Below are positions 1-10,741 of a DNA stretch of 64,000 nucleotides, piece by piece. The stretch comes from Erythroxylum novogranatense (lineage: Eukaryota; Streptophyta; Magnoliopsida; Malpighiales; Erythroxylaceae), in the NCBI GenBank assembly GCA_029891385.1, contig CM057230.1, forward strand, positions 15,079,372 through 15,143,371, in the 5' to 3' direction. How positions within the stretch are numbered: position 1 is the first letter of the stretch; each line of letters opens with the position of its first letter. Made by a program: the position numbers and the translations under genes. The notes beneath the pieces are model-generated. The model saw only the letters and a list, made by a program, of their open reading frames with translations, was not told the origin of the DNA and did not search any database.

Positions 1-500
1 AAATTAAATTCCCCTCCTCCCACAGCCATCTTCACGACCTTGTAGTCATTCGTAACAGCATCAAACCCGAACCCCAAAATCATCATGCAAATATCTGTGC
101 CCGTGAACTCGTGTTGTGTGGCATGAATATAGCGTGTAATAACAGGATGCCATATGTATATGTCCTGAAGCAAACTGAAAATACAAATCAAGTTGTGGAT
201 GGAGCCTACCACCCATTGGTGGGGCATGTAGTAAGAGCGCGCTCGTCGACCATCAAAATTTCCAGGCTCCAAGCAGCGAAGTACAGGGTAAGGAAGGGCG
301 TTTAAAGAAGAGTAGTTAACAACGATCAAACCATCAGACTTGGGTAACGACTTTGAGGAAGAGAGACAGGCGGGGTTATAATCTATACTGCCGATCAGAG
401 ACTGCCATTGCTTGCACACTCTACTGAACCTCACGGTGACCGGAAGCGGGAGCCTACACAAAATTTGTTCTACAATTTCCATCGGGAAAAAGATCGACAT
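1..500 (-). CDS. F-box/FBA-type protein, 3'-truncated by window edge
   Basis: An uninterrupted frame on the minus strand starts at an ATG at 500 and stays open to base 1, about 166 codons, with no stop before the edge. The N-terminus (MSIFFPMEIVEQILCRLPLP) is an F-box: hydrophobic start, EIVEQIL, RLP and a downstream VCKQWQSLI with the tryptophan typical of the family. About residue 115 comes DIYIWHPVITRYI, then GFGFDAVTNDYKVV, both matching the F-box-associated (FBA) region of the other copies here. Such proteins are substrate receptors of SCF ubiquitin ligases; the target is unknown. It is the only copy on this strand, so it is divergently oriented to the gene at 1211. It may be functional, but the C-terminal half lies outside the window. 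Confidence 0.8.
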   Translation of the reverse strand, partial: MSIFFPMEIVEQILCRLPLPVTVRFSRVCKQWQSLIGSIDYNPACLSSSKSLPKSDGLIVVNYSSLNALPYPVLRCLEPGNFDGRRARSYYMPHQWVVGSIHNLICIFSLLQDIYIWHPVITRYIHATQHEFTGTDICMMILGFGFDAVTNDYKVVKMAVGGGEFN

Positions 501-559
501 CTTGCGATGTGACGAGAAATAAAATAGGAGAACGAAAGACTAACTCTATCCTGTACAAA

Positions 560-895
560 ATTGTTAATGATCCAAAATCTGATTAATCCTTTAATCAAAT
601 TACTTTCTATTTATAGCAAAGTAAGAAACCTTAATTGACAAGACTTTAAACTCATAAGTTTTAGTTAAATTAAAATAGAAATTTAATAATAACATACAAT
701 AGACTTCTAATACGAATAGAAGTCTTTCTAACTTATGTTTGATATTTTAAACAGAAAATATAAAAGATTAAATACATTTAGGAGATTGTAATGAACTACT
801 TTTAAAGATAAAATTCAACTAGATTGATGTAAATTGAGGATCTGAACAACATATCCCATTTCAAAATTTTATCTTAAATCTTCTTCCAAGAATAC
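560..895. repeat. Promoter-proximal block duplicated at 42475-42770 (copy 1)
   Basis: The block upstream of the minus-strand F-box gene is repeated in the same orientation at about 42475-42770. Shared stretches include ttaaactcataa, ttttagttaaattaaaatag, acaatagacttctaatac, aaaagattaaatacattta and ttaaatcttcttccaa. At the second site no F-box coding region follows. The remaining bases to 1138 hold no recognised gene. Confidence 0.7.
608..615 (-). promoter_or_regulatory. Candidate TATA box of the minus-strand F-box gene
   Basis: On the minus strand this reads TATAAATA, about 108 bases upstream of the ATG at 500. The surrounding 560-895 block is duplicated at 42475-42770, TATA-like motif included. 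Position and sequence fit a plant core promoter; use is inferred. Confidence 0.4.
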
Positions 896-1138
896 GACTC
901 TTTTTTCTATCTTAAATCATCTTGCCGTCAAAACGGACTCCAGGGCAGATAAAGTTTTATGTTTTATGCAATAATCCAATTAGCATAATGGCAACACAAT
1001 AGAAAAATAAGCAAATATAACTATTTAAGAAATTATAAATACTTACAATTCTACTGGAGAGTTTTGAAATATTACAATTCTATTAGAAGGATAAGGTTCA
1101 ACCCATTTAAATTAGTACTTTGAATTCTAAACATGTCA

Positions 1139-1146
1139 TATAAATA
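1139..1146 (+). promoter_or_regulatory. Candidate TATA box of F-box gene 1211-2320
   Basis: TATAAATA lies 65 bases before the ATG at 1211. The leader between them contains ttagaggtt, which also occurs just before the start of the paralogue at 40681. This supports a shared promoter and leader; transcription itself is inferred. Confidence 0.45.
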
Positions 1147-1210
1147 TATGTATTTATGTTAAAATATCAAATTCGTTATTCAGTTAGAGGTTTGAAGCAT
1201 ATCGTCATCG

Positions 1211-2320
1211 ATGTCGGTTTACTTGCCGGAAGAGATTATGGAGCAAATTCTGGCGAGGCTACCACCTAGAGCCGCCCTGAGGTGTGGTGCAACAAGCAAA
1301 CAAGTATATTCTCTGATCAACCGCTCAGGTTTCATCTCCAAAACCCTCTCTTATACCCTCTTATCAAGAAACCCCTCTTCTCAAGTTTTTATCCTATCAA
1401 ACCATCGTGACCTAGGGTCGTCTATTTGCTCTCTCTACTTGGACCCCTACACTGTCGATGACTACATACATGATATCCCTTCTCCATTCCCTACTGATAA
1501 AGCTTACCGCTGTAAACTAATAGATTCTATCCATGGTTTGGTCTGTGTTGTTGTTAAGTTTGTTTGTCCTTCCTTAGACCCTGCGGAGATATACATTTGG
1601 AATCCTCTCATTAGACGCTACATTAAAACCCCAAAATGTAGCTTGATAGGTAGTGATCCTCGGTTGGTTTTTGGATTTGGGTTCGATTCCATTAGGAATG
1701 ACTATAAGGTCATAGTCATTGGATGTCACAGGGAGGTGTTTTCTGAATTTAGAATACAATTATATTCCTCGAAAGAAGGGAGCTGGAGGGATATTAATGA
1801 ACAATGGCTGAACTCCAGTGGTATTTATTTATCCAAATTTCCAAGTCGGCGTTTTCTAAACGGGGTAATTCATTGGTTGGCCCTCGGAGAAGACGACGAG
1901 AGTTTGATTCTTTGTTTCGATGTCTCCCGTGAGACATTCAAAACCATGAAGTTACCATATAATGATTTATATCGTACAAAACTTTTTCAGATTGGGGAAT
2001 CCCTTGCCTGCTTTCATCGGCATGCTCCAGTCTTCGGCATATGGCTGATGGAGGATTATGGCGTGGAGTCTTCATGGACTAAGATTTACAGCTTTGAATA
2101 TCCGGGATTTTCACCTTCAATTCTAGGGATCAAAGAAGATGGTGATTTTTTGATGGCCAGTCATTGTCTCAAAAGGAGGAAGGAGTTATTTTGGTTCAAT
2201 ACTGAAAATTGTGCAATCACAGAAACCGGAATACGAGTCCATCCTTTTTTTTTACACCTTTCATCTTACACACAAAGTTTAATTTTGATGGACAAAGAAA
2301 GTGGTGCTCTTTCTTGTTAA
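1211..2320 (+). CDS. F-box/FBA-domain protein, intact single exon
   Basis: A complete 369-residue frame. Residues 1-37 are an F-box (MSVYLPEEIMEQILARLP, then SKQVYSLI; the usual Trp is a Val/Tyr pair). From about residue 105 an FBA-type region follows: HGLVCVV, EIYIWNPLIRRYIKTPK (127-143), FGFGFDSIRNDYKV (153-166), WRDINEQWL, NGVIHWLA (217-224), CFDVSRETF and GVESSWTKIYSFE (284-296). It ends LILMDKESGALSC. F-box proteins of this length usually serve as substrate adaptors binding SKP1 through the F-box; the substrate is not predictable here. No intron is needed. The start is supported by alignment with MS-YLPE starts of the other copies and a TATA-like box upstream. The 3' flank is shared with the pseudogene that follows. 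Confidence 0.85.
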   Translation: MSVYLPEEIMEQILARLPPRAALRCGATSKQVYSLINRSGFISKTLSYTLLSRNPSSQVFILSNHRDLGSSICSLYLDPYTVDDYIHDIPSPFPTDKAYRCKLIDSIHGLVCVVVKFVCPSLDPAEIYIWNPLIRRYIKTPKCSLIGSDPRLVFGFGFDSIRNDYKVIVIGCHREVFSEFRIQLYSSKEGSWRDINEQWLNSSGIYLSKFPSRRFLNGVIHWLALGEDDESLILCFDVSRETFKTMKLPYNDLYRTKLFQIGESLACFHRHAPVFGIWLMEDYGVESSWTKIYSFEYPGFSPSILGIKEDGDFLMASHCLKRRKELFWFNTENCAITETGIRVHPFFLHLSSYTQSLILMDKESGALSC

Positions 2321-2454
2321 GAGGTATTTTAGTAACTTTATATAAAGTGAAATTATTAATATTTAATTTTACTGTTTATAAGACCCTTTAAGTAATTTTG
2401 TACTTATTTTCTTGTTTTAATATTAATATTAATATTGCTTAATGTCATTTATCT

Positions 2455-3480
2455 TAATATATTCTTTCATCCTAATGTGTTCTTCTTTAAGGTTAATGGC
2501 TGGATTTTATGTGAATAATCATATATTTTCATACATATGATGTTTACACTACTTTGTTTAATATTGAGTTATGCTTATTCTTAAGAATAACGAAAGTGTT
2601 TATATTCGGTTTGAAGTTAAACAATCAAAGTTTAAGTTATAGAATTTAAATAAAATCTCAAACTTAAAACATTTTAAATGATCTGACATACTTGAATTTA
2701 ACGAGTGAGGTGTTTTATCCCTGTATTTATATGATTTCTTAATCAACTATACTCTTAAATCTTAATTGCTGTAAATAGTATATGTAAGGATGTGAAAATA
2801 ATATTTATGACAGTAACACTTCAAGATCTAAGTAGCCATTTATTTGAAAGTAGTAGCCTTTAATAATTATAATTTTGATTAGTTTAGTTCGATCTTTCAA
2901 CTCGAGTTGATTAGATTTTGGGTAGAGTTTAAGCGTTTTTGTTTTAATTTTAGACTTTGGGTTAAGTTCAACTTGAATTTTTGAGCTTAAAAATGAAAAA
3001 ATTAAGCTAAACAAAATTATTTTGAGTAAAATATTGTTTTTAAATTTTAAATTAGAAAAATTGGCCAAATTTAGCTCAGACAAGTTCAAACATGACTTAT
3101 TTTTAAGCCTAATAATCTCTAAATTCATTCTTTTAGTTGTTTCTTTGTATATTTTAGACTTTAAAATGATTTTTATTCATTTATTCTATTATTAATATAA
3201 TGTTAAATTTTTTCTGAATGTCCCTATTTTTAATTTAATTAAAGACTTATCTTATATATTTTAGATAATAAAAAACTAAAATATGAACAATTGAAATAAG
3301 AGAAGTATAGAAAGGTTATAGATACGATTTTTTTAATAGAACTACTTTTGATACCTTTTACTTAGAAGATAATATGACAAGAACAAGAGCTAAGAATATT
3401 CTTGGAAGAAATTATATTTAAAACCTAATCATTCCTCCTCTCCACGTTTTCTCCTCTCGCCGTATACGTACTTCTCTAGA
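2455..3480. repeat. 3' flank of F-box gene, duplicated at 4975-5990 (copy 1)
   Basis: About 1 kb of AT-rich non-coding DNA after the F-box gene matches the DNA after the pseudogene at 3497-4770 in the same orientation. Shared stretches include ggttaatggctggatttta, gaataatcatatatt and gtttacactactttgttta. No convincing gene lies in it; the minus-strand frame at 2805-3128 is low-complexity and probably chance. Confidence 0.8.
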
Positions 3481-3496
3481 ATTGGGTGATTCCAGG

Positions 3497-4770
3497 TTGG
3501 CTCTCTACTTGGAACCTGCCTATTCTGTCGATGACTACAAACATGATATCCCTTATCCATTCCTTACTGATAGACGTTACTACTGTAACCTAATAGATTC
3601 TATCCATGGTTTGGTATGTGTTGTTGTTAACTTGTTATTCATTTTGATCTTCAAAACTTAGACCCTGCGGACATATACATATGGAATCCTCTTAATTGAC
3701 GCTACATTAAGACCCAAAGATGTAGCTTGATAGAAATCGATTATTTGTTGGTTTTTGGATTTGGGTTCGATTGTGTTAGCAACGACCATAAGGTTATGGT
3801 CATTGGATGTTGCAGGAAGAGATACTTTGAATGTAATGTACAAGTTTATTCCTTGAAACAAGGGGTTTGGAGGGACATTGATGGGCAATGGCTGAACTCT
3901 GGTGGTATTTGAAATAAACCACAGCAACAATATGGCATTCATCTCATGCAAATTTACGTAAGATACATACACGTATACAGTAGTGAAAATTTAACCGAAA
4001 ATCAATACCTTTCAGCTATTGCCTGTCCACCTTAAATTTGGATGTCTCTGTGAAGCTTGAATCTTCTACCCTCTTCCTTAGCACAACTGATGGAGTAAAC
4101 GGATGCTTAATGAAAATGGGGACCCAAACCAATGTTTTAAAAACACTTCTATACCTACTGCTCATCACAGAGAAGAAGGAAGGTCGGAAATGTAGGTGAC
4201 AAAATGTGCATGAGTTAAGGGTTAAATCATTAAATGGACCATACCTTAATAGTAGAGGGTTAGGTAAAATTATCTTACAGTATTCATTTACACCACTTTG
4301 CAGATCAGCATTACGTAAATGTGGTAATTCATTGGTTGGCCTCGGGAGAAAACAATGAGAGATTGATTGTTTGTTTCAATGTCTTCCATGAGACTTTCAA
4401 AGCCTTGAAGTTACCATGTAATGACAAACAATATTGGTCAAAGCTTGTTCAGATTAGGGAATTCCTTGCCTGCTATGGTTATCAGCATAATGCTCCAGTC
4501 TCGGACATATGGGTGATGACAGATTATGGCGTGGAGTCTTCATGGACTAAGATTTACAGCTTTGAGTCTTACGGATTACCACTACCTGTTCTAGCGTTCA
4601 AAGACGGTGTTGTTTTGATGATCTATTATTATTTCAAAATTAGAAACCAGTTATTTTGGTTTGATCTTCAGAATGGAGTGATTATGAAAACTAGAATAGA
4701 AGTTCCTACTTGTTTTGTCCGTGTCTAATCTCATATAGCGAGCTTAATTTTGATGGATAAATAAGAGGTA
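3497..4770 (+). pseudogene. F-box/FBA pseudogene, 5'-truncated and interrupted
   Basis: Homology to the F-box copies begins at the codons for SLYLEP (about residue 74 of the intact paralogue), so the F-box itself is missing. Recognisable parts are DDYKHDIPYPFLTDRRYY, HGLVCVV, a broken IYIWNPL with an in-frame stop in the Arg-Arg region, GFGFDCVSNDHKVMVIG and WRDIDGQWLN. A foreign block of about 370 bases then interrupts it, followed by VIHWLASGENNERLIV and GVESSWTKIYSFESYG. The end is also damaged: a stop falls before the usual LILMDKESGALS and the serine-rich tail is deleted. It is nearest in sequence to the pseudogene at 35743-38621. It cannot make a normal F-box protein. Confidence 0.85.
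3910..4279. other. 370-bp insertion in F-box pseudogene, gtatt direct repeat
   Basis: Compared with the paralogue at about 38123, extra DNA lies between GGTGGTATT and CATTTACACC. The 5 bases gtatt occur at both edges (3905-3909 and 4280-4284), as after a transposition, and removing one repeat plus the insert restores the paralogue spacing. The block has no recognised coding content. A GTATTT...TTACAG reading would look like an intron, but splicing there would leave a frame shift relative to the paralogue. Confidence 0.6.
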
Positions 4771-4974
4771 CTTTATGACATTATAAGAATTGAAATTATT
4801 AGTATTTAGTTTGAATATGTTTAATACCCTTTAATTTGGTCCTGTACTTATTATTCTTTATATTTAATATTTCTCCTTTAATCCTTTTTTTTGTGCTTCG
4901 TAAAAGATCCTTACGAGTTTACGCTTACGAAATCTCGTGTCTCTCTCTCACACACACACACTCACACAAATATA

Positions 4975-5990
4975 TTCCTTTGTCCTAACGTATTCTTCTT
5001 TAGGGTTAATGGCTGGATTTTATTTGAATAATCATATATTTACATACATATGACGTTTACACTACTTTGTTTAATTGAGTTGTGCTTATTAAGAATAACA
5101 CAGGAGTTTATATTCGGCTTAAAGTTAAAATTGTTTAGTTTAATCAAAATTTAAGTTTAATTTAAAAGTTATAAATTTTAAATAAATCTTAGACTTGAAA
5201 CACTTTAAATAATCTGAAATTCTCGAATATATATGATTTCTTAATCAACTATACTCTTTCTTTAAATCTTAAGTAATCTAGATAGTATATGTAAGGATGT
5301 GAAAATAATGTTTATGACACTAATACTTCAAAGATCTAGGTAAGCATATATTTGAAAGTAGTGACTTTTAGGAATGATAATTTTGTTTAGTTCAGTTTAG
5401 TTCGATCAAAAGAAAATATGTTCGATTTAAGTTGATTAGATTTTAGATCGAGTTTAGAGTTTTTTTTTAATTTCAAACTTTGAATTGCTTGACATTAAAA
5501 AATACAAATTTAAGTTAAACAGTGTTATTTTGAGAAAAATATCATTTTTAAAATTTAAATTAAAAAAATTAGTCAACTTTGGCTGGGACAAACTCCAAAC
5601 CCGAATTGTTGTCAAGCCTAATAGTCTCTAAAATCATGTTTAGTTGTTTTTTGTATATTTTGGACTTTAAAATGACGATTTTTTAGTCAATTGTTCTATT
5701 ATTGATATAATGTTAATATTTTAATGTCCCTATTTTTAATTTAATTAATGACTTATATATTTTAGATAATAAGAGACTAAAATATCAAGAATTGAAAAAG
5801 AGATGTATAGAAAAATTATAGATATGATTTTTTTTAATATAACTACTTTTGGTACCCTTTTACTTGGTAGATAATATGAAAAGAACAAGAGTTTAAGAAT
5901 ATTCTTGGAAGAAATTACATTTGAAACGCAATCATTCCTCCTCGACAGGTTTTCTCCTGTCACAGTATACTTCTCCAGAATTGTGTGATT
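4975..5990. repeat. 3' flank of F-box pseudogene, duplicate of 2455-3480 (copy 2)
   Basis: Second copy of the 1-kb flank, same orientation, so gene plus flank were duplicated in tandem. Just before it (about 4900-4975) is a cytosine-adenine rich patch shared with the 3' side of the copy ending at 38621. No gene is seen. Confidence 0.8.
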
Positions 5991-6357
5991 CTAGGGTTGG
6001 CAATGAACCCAAGCCCGATCAAATATGGCAAGTTAAAGCTTAGTTTTGTTCGATTTTTTTTTATATTTTTAATTATAAATATAAATAACGTTATTTTAAG
6101 ATCAAAATAATATATCTTTAAAAATTTTCAAATTTCGACCAAATGAAATTTCAGCTAAAAATTAAATAAAATTTGAGTCCATTCAAAACTTCTGTTGAGT
6201 GTTAGACGTTTATGGTTGAAAATTAAATAAAATTTGAGTTCATTCAAAATTTCAATAAATTGTTTAAAACGAGTTAAGTGTTAGTTTTTTATGGGTTGAT
6301 GAATAACATAAAGACAAATCTGAATCTATGTCTTCGTAACGTTGTTGATTAAAATTT
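5991..6357. other. Non-coding spacer with short tandem repeat
   Basis: AT-rich spacer between the F-box duplication and the copia element. A unit beginning aaaattaaataaaatttgag occurs twice, about 60 bases apart, at roughly 6157 and 6216. Nothing else is recognised. Confidence 0.4.
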
Positions 6358-6647
6358 TGTTCCCTCTCTGCCTTACTTGATTGTTTCTACAATGGTTTAG
6401 TAACCTTTCATGTCTTGATGAAAAGTTTTTCTTTCTTGGTTTTTCAGAAAACATTGTGTTTATTCTCTACAATAACATATGACACCTTTATATATATTCT
6501 ATTGAAAAAATGAGTTAGTTAAAGGAGAGAGGAAAAAGATCTTGGACCCATTTGAGCCCAACTCTTCGAGACTCAATAACTATGATGTTGGGCTCTTTCC
6601 ATTAGACTCAAATTTATAAGTGATATGGGCCATTAAAACATCTTACA
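6358..6647 (-). repeat. Probable 3' LTR and polypurine tract of the copia element
   Basis: The minus strand reads GTGGGAGAT then TGTAAGATG, a typical copia polypurine tract (6648-6656) followed by an LTR start at 6647. The LTR must end at a CA near 6358 or 6382; which one cannot be decided without a second LTR. The 6657-7140 stretch to its right is the non-coding 3' part of the internal region. Confidence 0.5.
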
Positions 6648-7139
6648 ATCTCCCACTTGGCCCATATTACGACCTGATGATTCAATAATAAAATGTTAAA
6701 TGCACACAATGCATTGAATCGATTAAATCATCCTGAAATGAATTAAGATGATTTGATCATGGTGGGAAAATGTTATACAATATGATTCATTCCATGTATC
6801 ACATTATCAACTTAACTCATATAACGTTAAGTGGGTAATTTTGTAATTGTTATCTCACAGAAACAATGATTATATATAACATAATATAGATAGCAAGTAA
6901 GTGAGCAAAAACAAATGTGACAGTAATTGAATTCACAAATGTCATGACAATTCGAACAAGACAATTATATGTATATATACATGATAGAACTTTATGCTAA
7001 CAAGGACTTATCTATAATGCTCATCTGTTCAACATGGCCAACATACGTTTTGGGCATTAAGCCTTTAGTTATCTACTATCATTAGATATATATTAATATG
7101 CTCAATTGACACTTTATGTTTTTGCATTTATTTTTTCAC

Positions 7140-7822
7140 AAAAAAGTATTTCAAATCTTTGTTTTTCGCACCTTTGAATATTTGTTACTCTTAAAGAAGA
7201 AAACGGTTGCAGAATTATCATAATAAATTCTTAACGATCTAGCAATACTGTCGATAATACCAAGATCAAAGCTAAAATTTTGCGACCACAATCTATAAAT
7301 AATGGCCTCAAAGCATGTCACAAATTTAGCCTCCATAGTGGAAGTAACAATGATGGATTAGTTTTCACTTTTTCATAAAATTGCTCCTCCAGCTAATAGA
7401 AACATATAATCGAATGTAGATTTCCTTGAGTTTACACAACCGGCATAGTTTGAATTGAGTAACCTATCACTTCAAGATGGGTTAATTTTCTATATGTGAG
7501 CATTTAGTCCTTGATGCCTTGTAAATATCTAAGGATTTTCTTTGCAGCTTTCCAATAGTCCATTCCCAGATTGCTTTGATATCGGCCTAACATTCCAACA
7601 ACAAAACTGATATTTGGTCGAGTACATGTTTGAGCATATATTAGGCTCCCAACTATTGATGCATAAGGAATAGACTCCATTTCCTTACATTCCAAATCGT
7701 TTTGTGGATATTGCATTTGACTAAATTTATCTCCTTTTTGAATTGGAACTATCTTTGTAGAACATTTCTACATTTTAAATCTTTCTAATATTTTCTTGAT
7801 ATATCCTTTCTAAAAGAATCCT
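7140..7822 (-). pseudogene. Copia reverse transcriptase C-terminus and RNase H, decayed
   Basis: On the minus strand, 7716-7504 encodes YASIVGSLIYAQTCTRP and GMLGRYQSN...WKAAKKILRYLQG, the conserved end of copia reverse transcriptase (YA-VGSLMYA, tRPDI, GM-GRY). Then 7336-7151 has MEAKFVTCFEA and YYDNSATVFFFKSNKYSK, the copia RNase H pattern (E-ACxEA, DNxxAxxFSxN). Stops and shifts separate the pieces. It continues rightwards beyond the solo LTR at 10742. Confidence 0.8.
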
Positions 7823-10741
7823 AACAATGTCAGACCCCGATCCCGGGAGCCCGACTGTCCCGGGATGTGAGCCCGAGTGGAGCCCATCTCCGAGACACTT
7901 GCCTTGCTGAGACCTTAAACTTGACACTCTTACTCTTACTATAGTACCATAAAAGTCGGAACCCGTTTTCGGAACCCAACTTTCGTTGTCCTGAAACCTT
8001 GCGCTTATAATCTTGCAGGATTCTTAATTGTAACTCCACCTTCGTGGCAAGCACACACCATGTATACACTAAAATCATGGGTTGACTTATTCATATAATT
8101 TGTAGCTTTATGTCTCAAGTTCTCCTGAAACAAGAATCACCTTAATCGAGTCATATACTCAAGATACACTCCAAAAACCTAAGAGAGTTCATACCAAACA
8201 TGCCCTCTTAACTGACCTTTCACTTGTTTTAGAACAAACTTTCTCAATTTAACTCCAATTGATACTGGATTTTATGGAGTGAAAGATATGTGTCTTATAA
8301 ATCCAATGGTTCAAGCCTCACCTCATTTGGAGGTCGTATGAGGGAAATATGCCCAAAACAAGGGACCATGCTCACTTCCGAAATCGAATCGAAACTCTTT
8401 TGGCGCGATTGCTATAACTTTTAATCTATAGCTCCAAATGTTTTCGTTCTTTCACCATATGAAATTAGACATCTAGATATACAACTCTTATGAAGACTAC
8501 AAAGGCTGATTCTATCTCCTACATTCTGCAGCGTCCTATTTTTCCATCGTCTGATTTCTATCATCTGGTTTTCTATCGTCTGATTTCTATCTTCTGCTTT
8601 CCTTCCTTCTGCTTTTCTAGTAAGGATCATATCTTTTGACTCCGAACTCCAAATTTAGCAAACGATATACCCTTGGAAAACTCTAAACTCCTACTACAAT
8701 ATTCATGAAGACTCATTGATCTAATTCATACCCGAAGAGGATCTAATATTGAGGTGAATTACTGTCAAATTTTAGGAAAATTTGACAGCACATCCCCCCT
8801 TAAAATGCAACTACCCAATTTTCAATTCTAAGACTTCCACCTACATAAAACTCATCATACAACCTCATATAACATGATTAAACCCTAAGGTATCTTCAAA
8901 CACCATTCGAAACAACAGCCACACTCTTAATCATCTATCATATCTAAACTATAACAATGATTCAATTGTCTTAAACATACATGGATTTCTCAAAATACAT
9001 TAAAACTGAACATTTTTGCTTCCATAATTCATTCATTCCATCTTCATCAAATCATGTCATATTCATACAATGCTTTAGTGGGCATTTCAAGCCCAATTAC
9101 AATGAAGTTTCAAAATACAATATCTTCTCAAAATGCAACTAAAGCATTGTTTTACAAAAATCATTTCAAATACAAAATCAAAAGAAAAACTTGGAGTAAA
9201 TGCCTTTAAGCTTGCTCCTCGGGATCCTGCTCATTTCCTGAAAAAAAATTTTTTTGGGTGAGCTGTCGCTCCGTAGGTAACACATTTATATTTATATATC
9301 AAGCAGTCCTATTAGTTATTCATACTTTTAGCAATCTTTCAATACAATCATAATACATGCATCATGCAATGTTCATCAATACTCAAACATAATTTCTCAC
9401 AATTCAAACATTCATCATTCTTGCATTTTCATGTATTCACATATGAAACACATCAAATGGCTCGGTAAGTCCTTATTCTTGGCAACCATATAGTCTCATT
9501 TCATGAGTCTATATGGGCAAATCTTTAGGAGTCCAAAATGTTGGATCATCCTATGGCACAATCGGGCAACCGGGCGAAGGCTTCATGGTCAACGTGCACG
9601 TGACAGTTCTTAGGACAATACCTTACCCACATAACATAGCAATCATGAATCATACAAGAAAATTGGACTGTTCTTATCCAATTCATTGTTTCTTTGAAAT
9701 CATCTTTTCATACATCATTCATGCCTTTCATTATATTCATTCAACAAGTTTCTTCATGACAGTTTCAATCATCATCAAGCATTTAATACACTCACATTCA
9801 TCGTTCCATCACACACATTTAATACAACAACCAAGTGATCAAAGCTCATTAATGTCATGTATTTATTTTCATTTGTAGCTTATATATATAAAGATAAATA
9901 TGAAACTCACCTTTTATCCTTGCTTAAACTTGCCTAAGGAAGTTCTCTCCTTGTTCTTCTCCTCTTTCTTGTCCTCCTTCAAGCATAACAAGAAAATAAC
10001 CCCATATCAACATAGGGTTTAGAAATTGAAATACCTAAAATCTAAATCATGAAATTCATAAGAGAATCACTAGACCCATCTTATTCTTCATCTTTCTAAC
10101 CAAAACCCAAACAAAACTTAATCTTAAACCAAGAACTTACCTTAAATCCTTAACCAACCAAGTGGTTTCTTGGTTCAAAGTGAAGCTTAGACTCTCCTCC
10201 ACACTTTTTCTTCTTGGACTTTCTTCAAAAACCCACTCACTTTCATGGAAATGCCAAACCCTAACAAGCCTCTTCTTTCTCCTTTTCCTCCCTCCTTTCA
10301 CGACACTCTTCTTTCCTCTCCTCCAAATTTCGTTTCTATCTTCTTTTCCTACAAAAATCACTTATCTCCTTCCTTATATACTCCTTTCTAAATTACTTAA
10401 GCCCAATAAGCCTAAGCCCAACTTACTTCCTTCTTCTTTCTTCTTCTTCTTTTTCATTTCTCCTCCTTACTTACTCAAGCCCACTAACTCTTTTCCTTCA
10501 AGCCCATTGCATTAAATTCCTCTCTTCTTTCTCACTTCATTTGGACCCAAAGCCTAATTAATACATTAATTACACCTAACTCACCTAAGTCCAACTAACA
10601 TATTTAACTTCATAAATTCTTCACCTAACTCATTAATGCTATCATATATTAATTTATGACACCTTAATTAATGCTAATCTAACTTAATCAATTTAATCTA
10701 ATCATGATTAATCCTAAAAAAATTTTGGGGCTAACAAACAA
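7823..10741. repeat. Target-site duplication aacaa flanking solo LTR
   Basis: aacaa at 7823-7827 and again at 10737-10741 immediately flank a TG...CA sequence. The copia reading resumes on both sides, so the target is known. Confidence 0.85.
7828..10736 (-). mobile_element. 2.9-kb solo LTR inserted in copia element
   Basis: Starts TGTCAGACCCCG and ends GGGGCTAACA, with short inverted termini, TG...CA ends and a 5-bp TSD. No gag, pol, primer site or polypurine tract is visible, so it is a solo LTR left by recombination. It shares with the gypsy LTRs an internal block (gggcaaccgggcgaaggctt, then a CACGTG hexamer at 9597-9602) and a gtgagct box near 9257. This suggests a Ty3/gypsy relative read on the minus strand. 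At about 8545-8620 lies a pyrimidine-rich repeat of tctgatttctat. Frames within it are judged chance. Confidence 0.85.

Noticed and set aside
9513..10515. Plus-strand frames of 117-121 codons in the 2.9-kb solo LTR
   Set aside because: They sit within an LTR, are low in complexity (Phe/Ser/His/Leu-rich) and have no domain; treated as chance.
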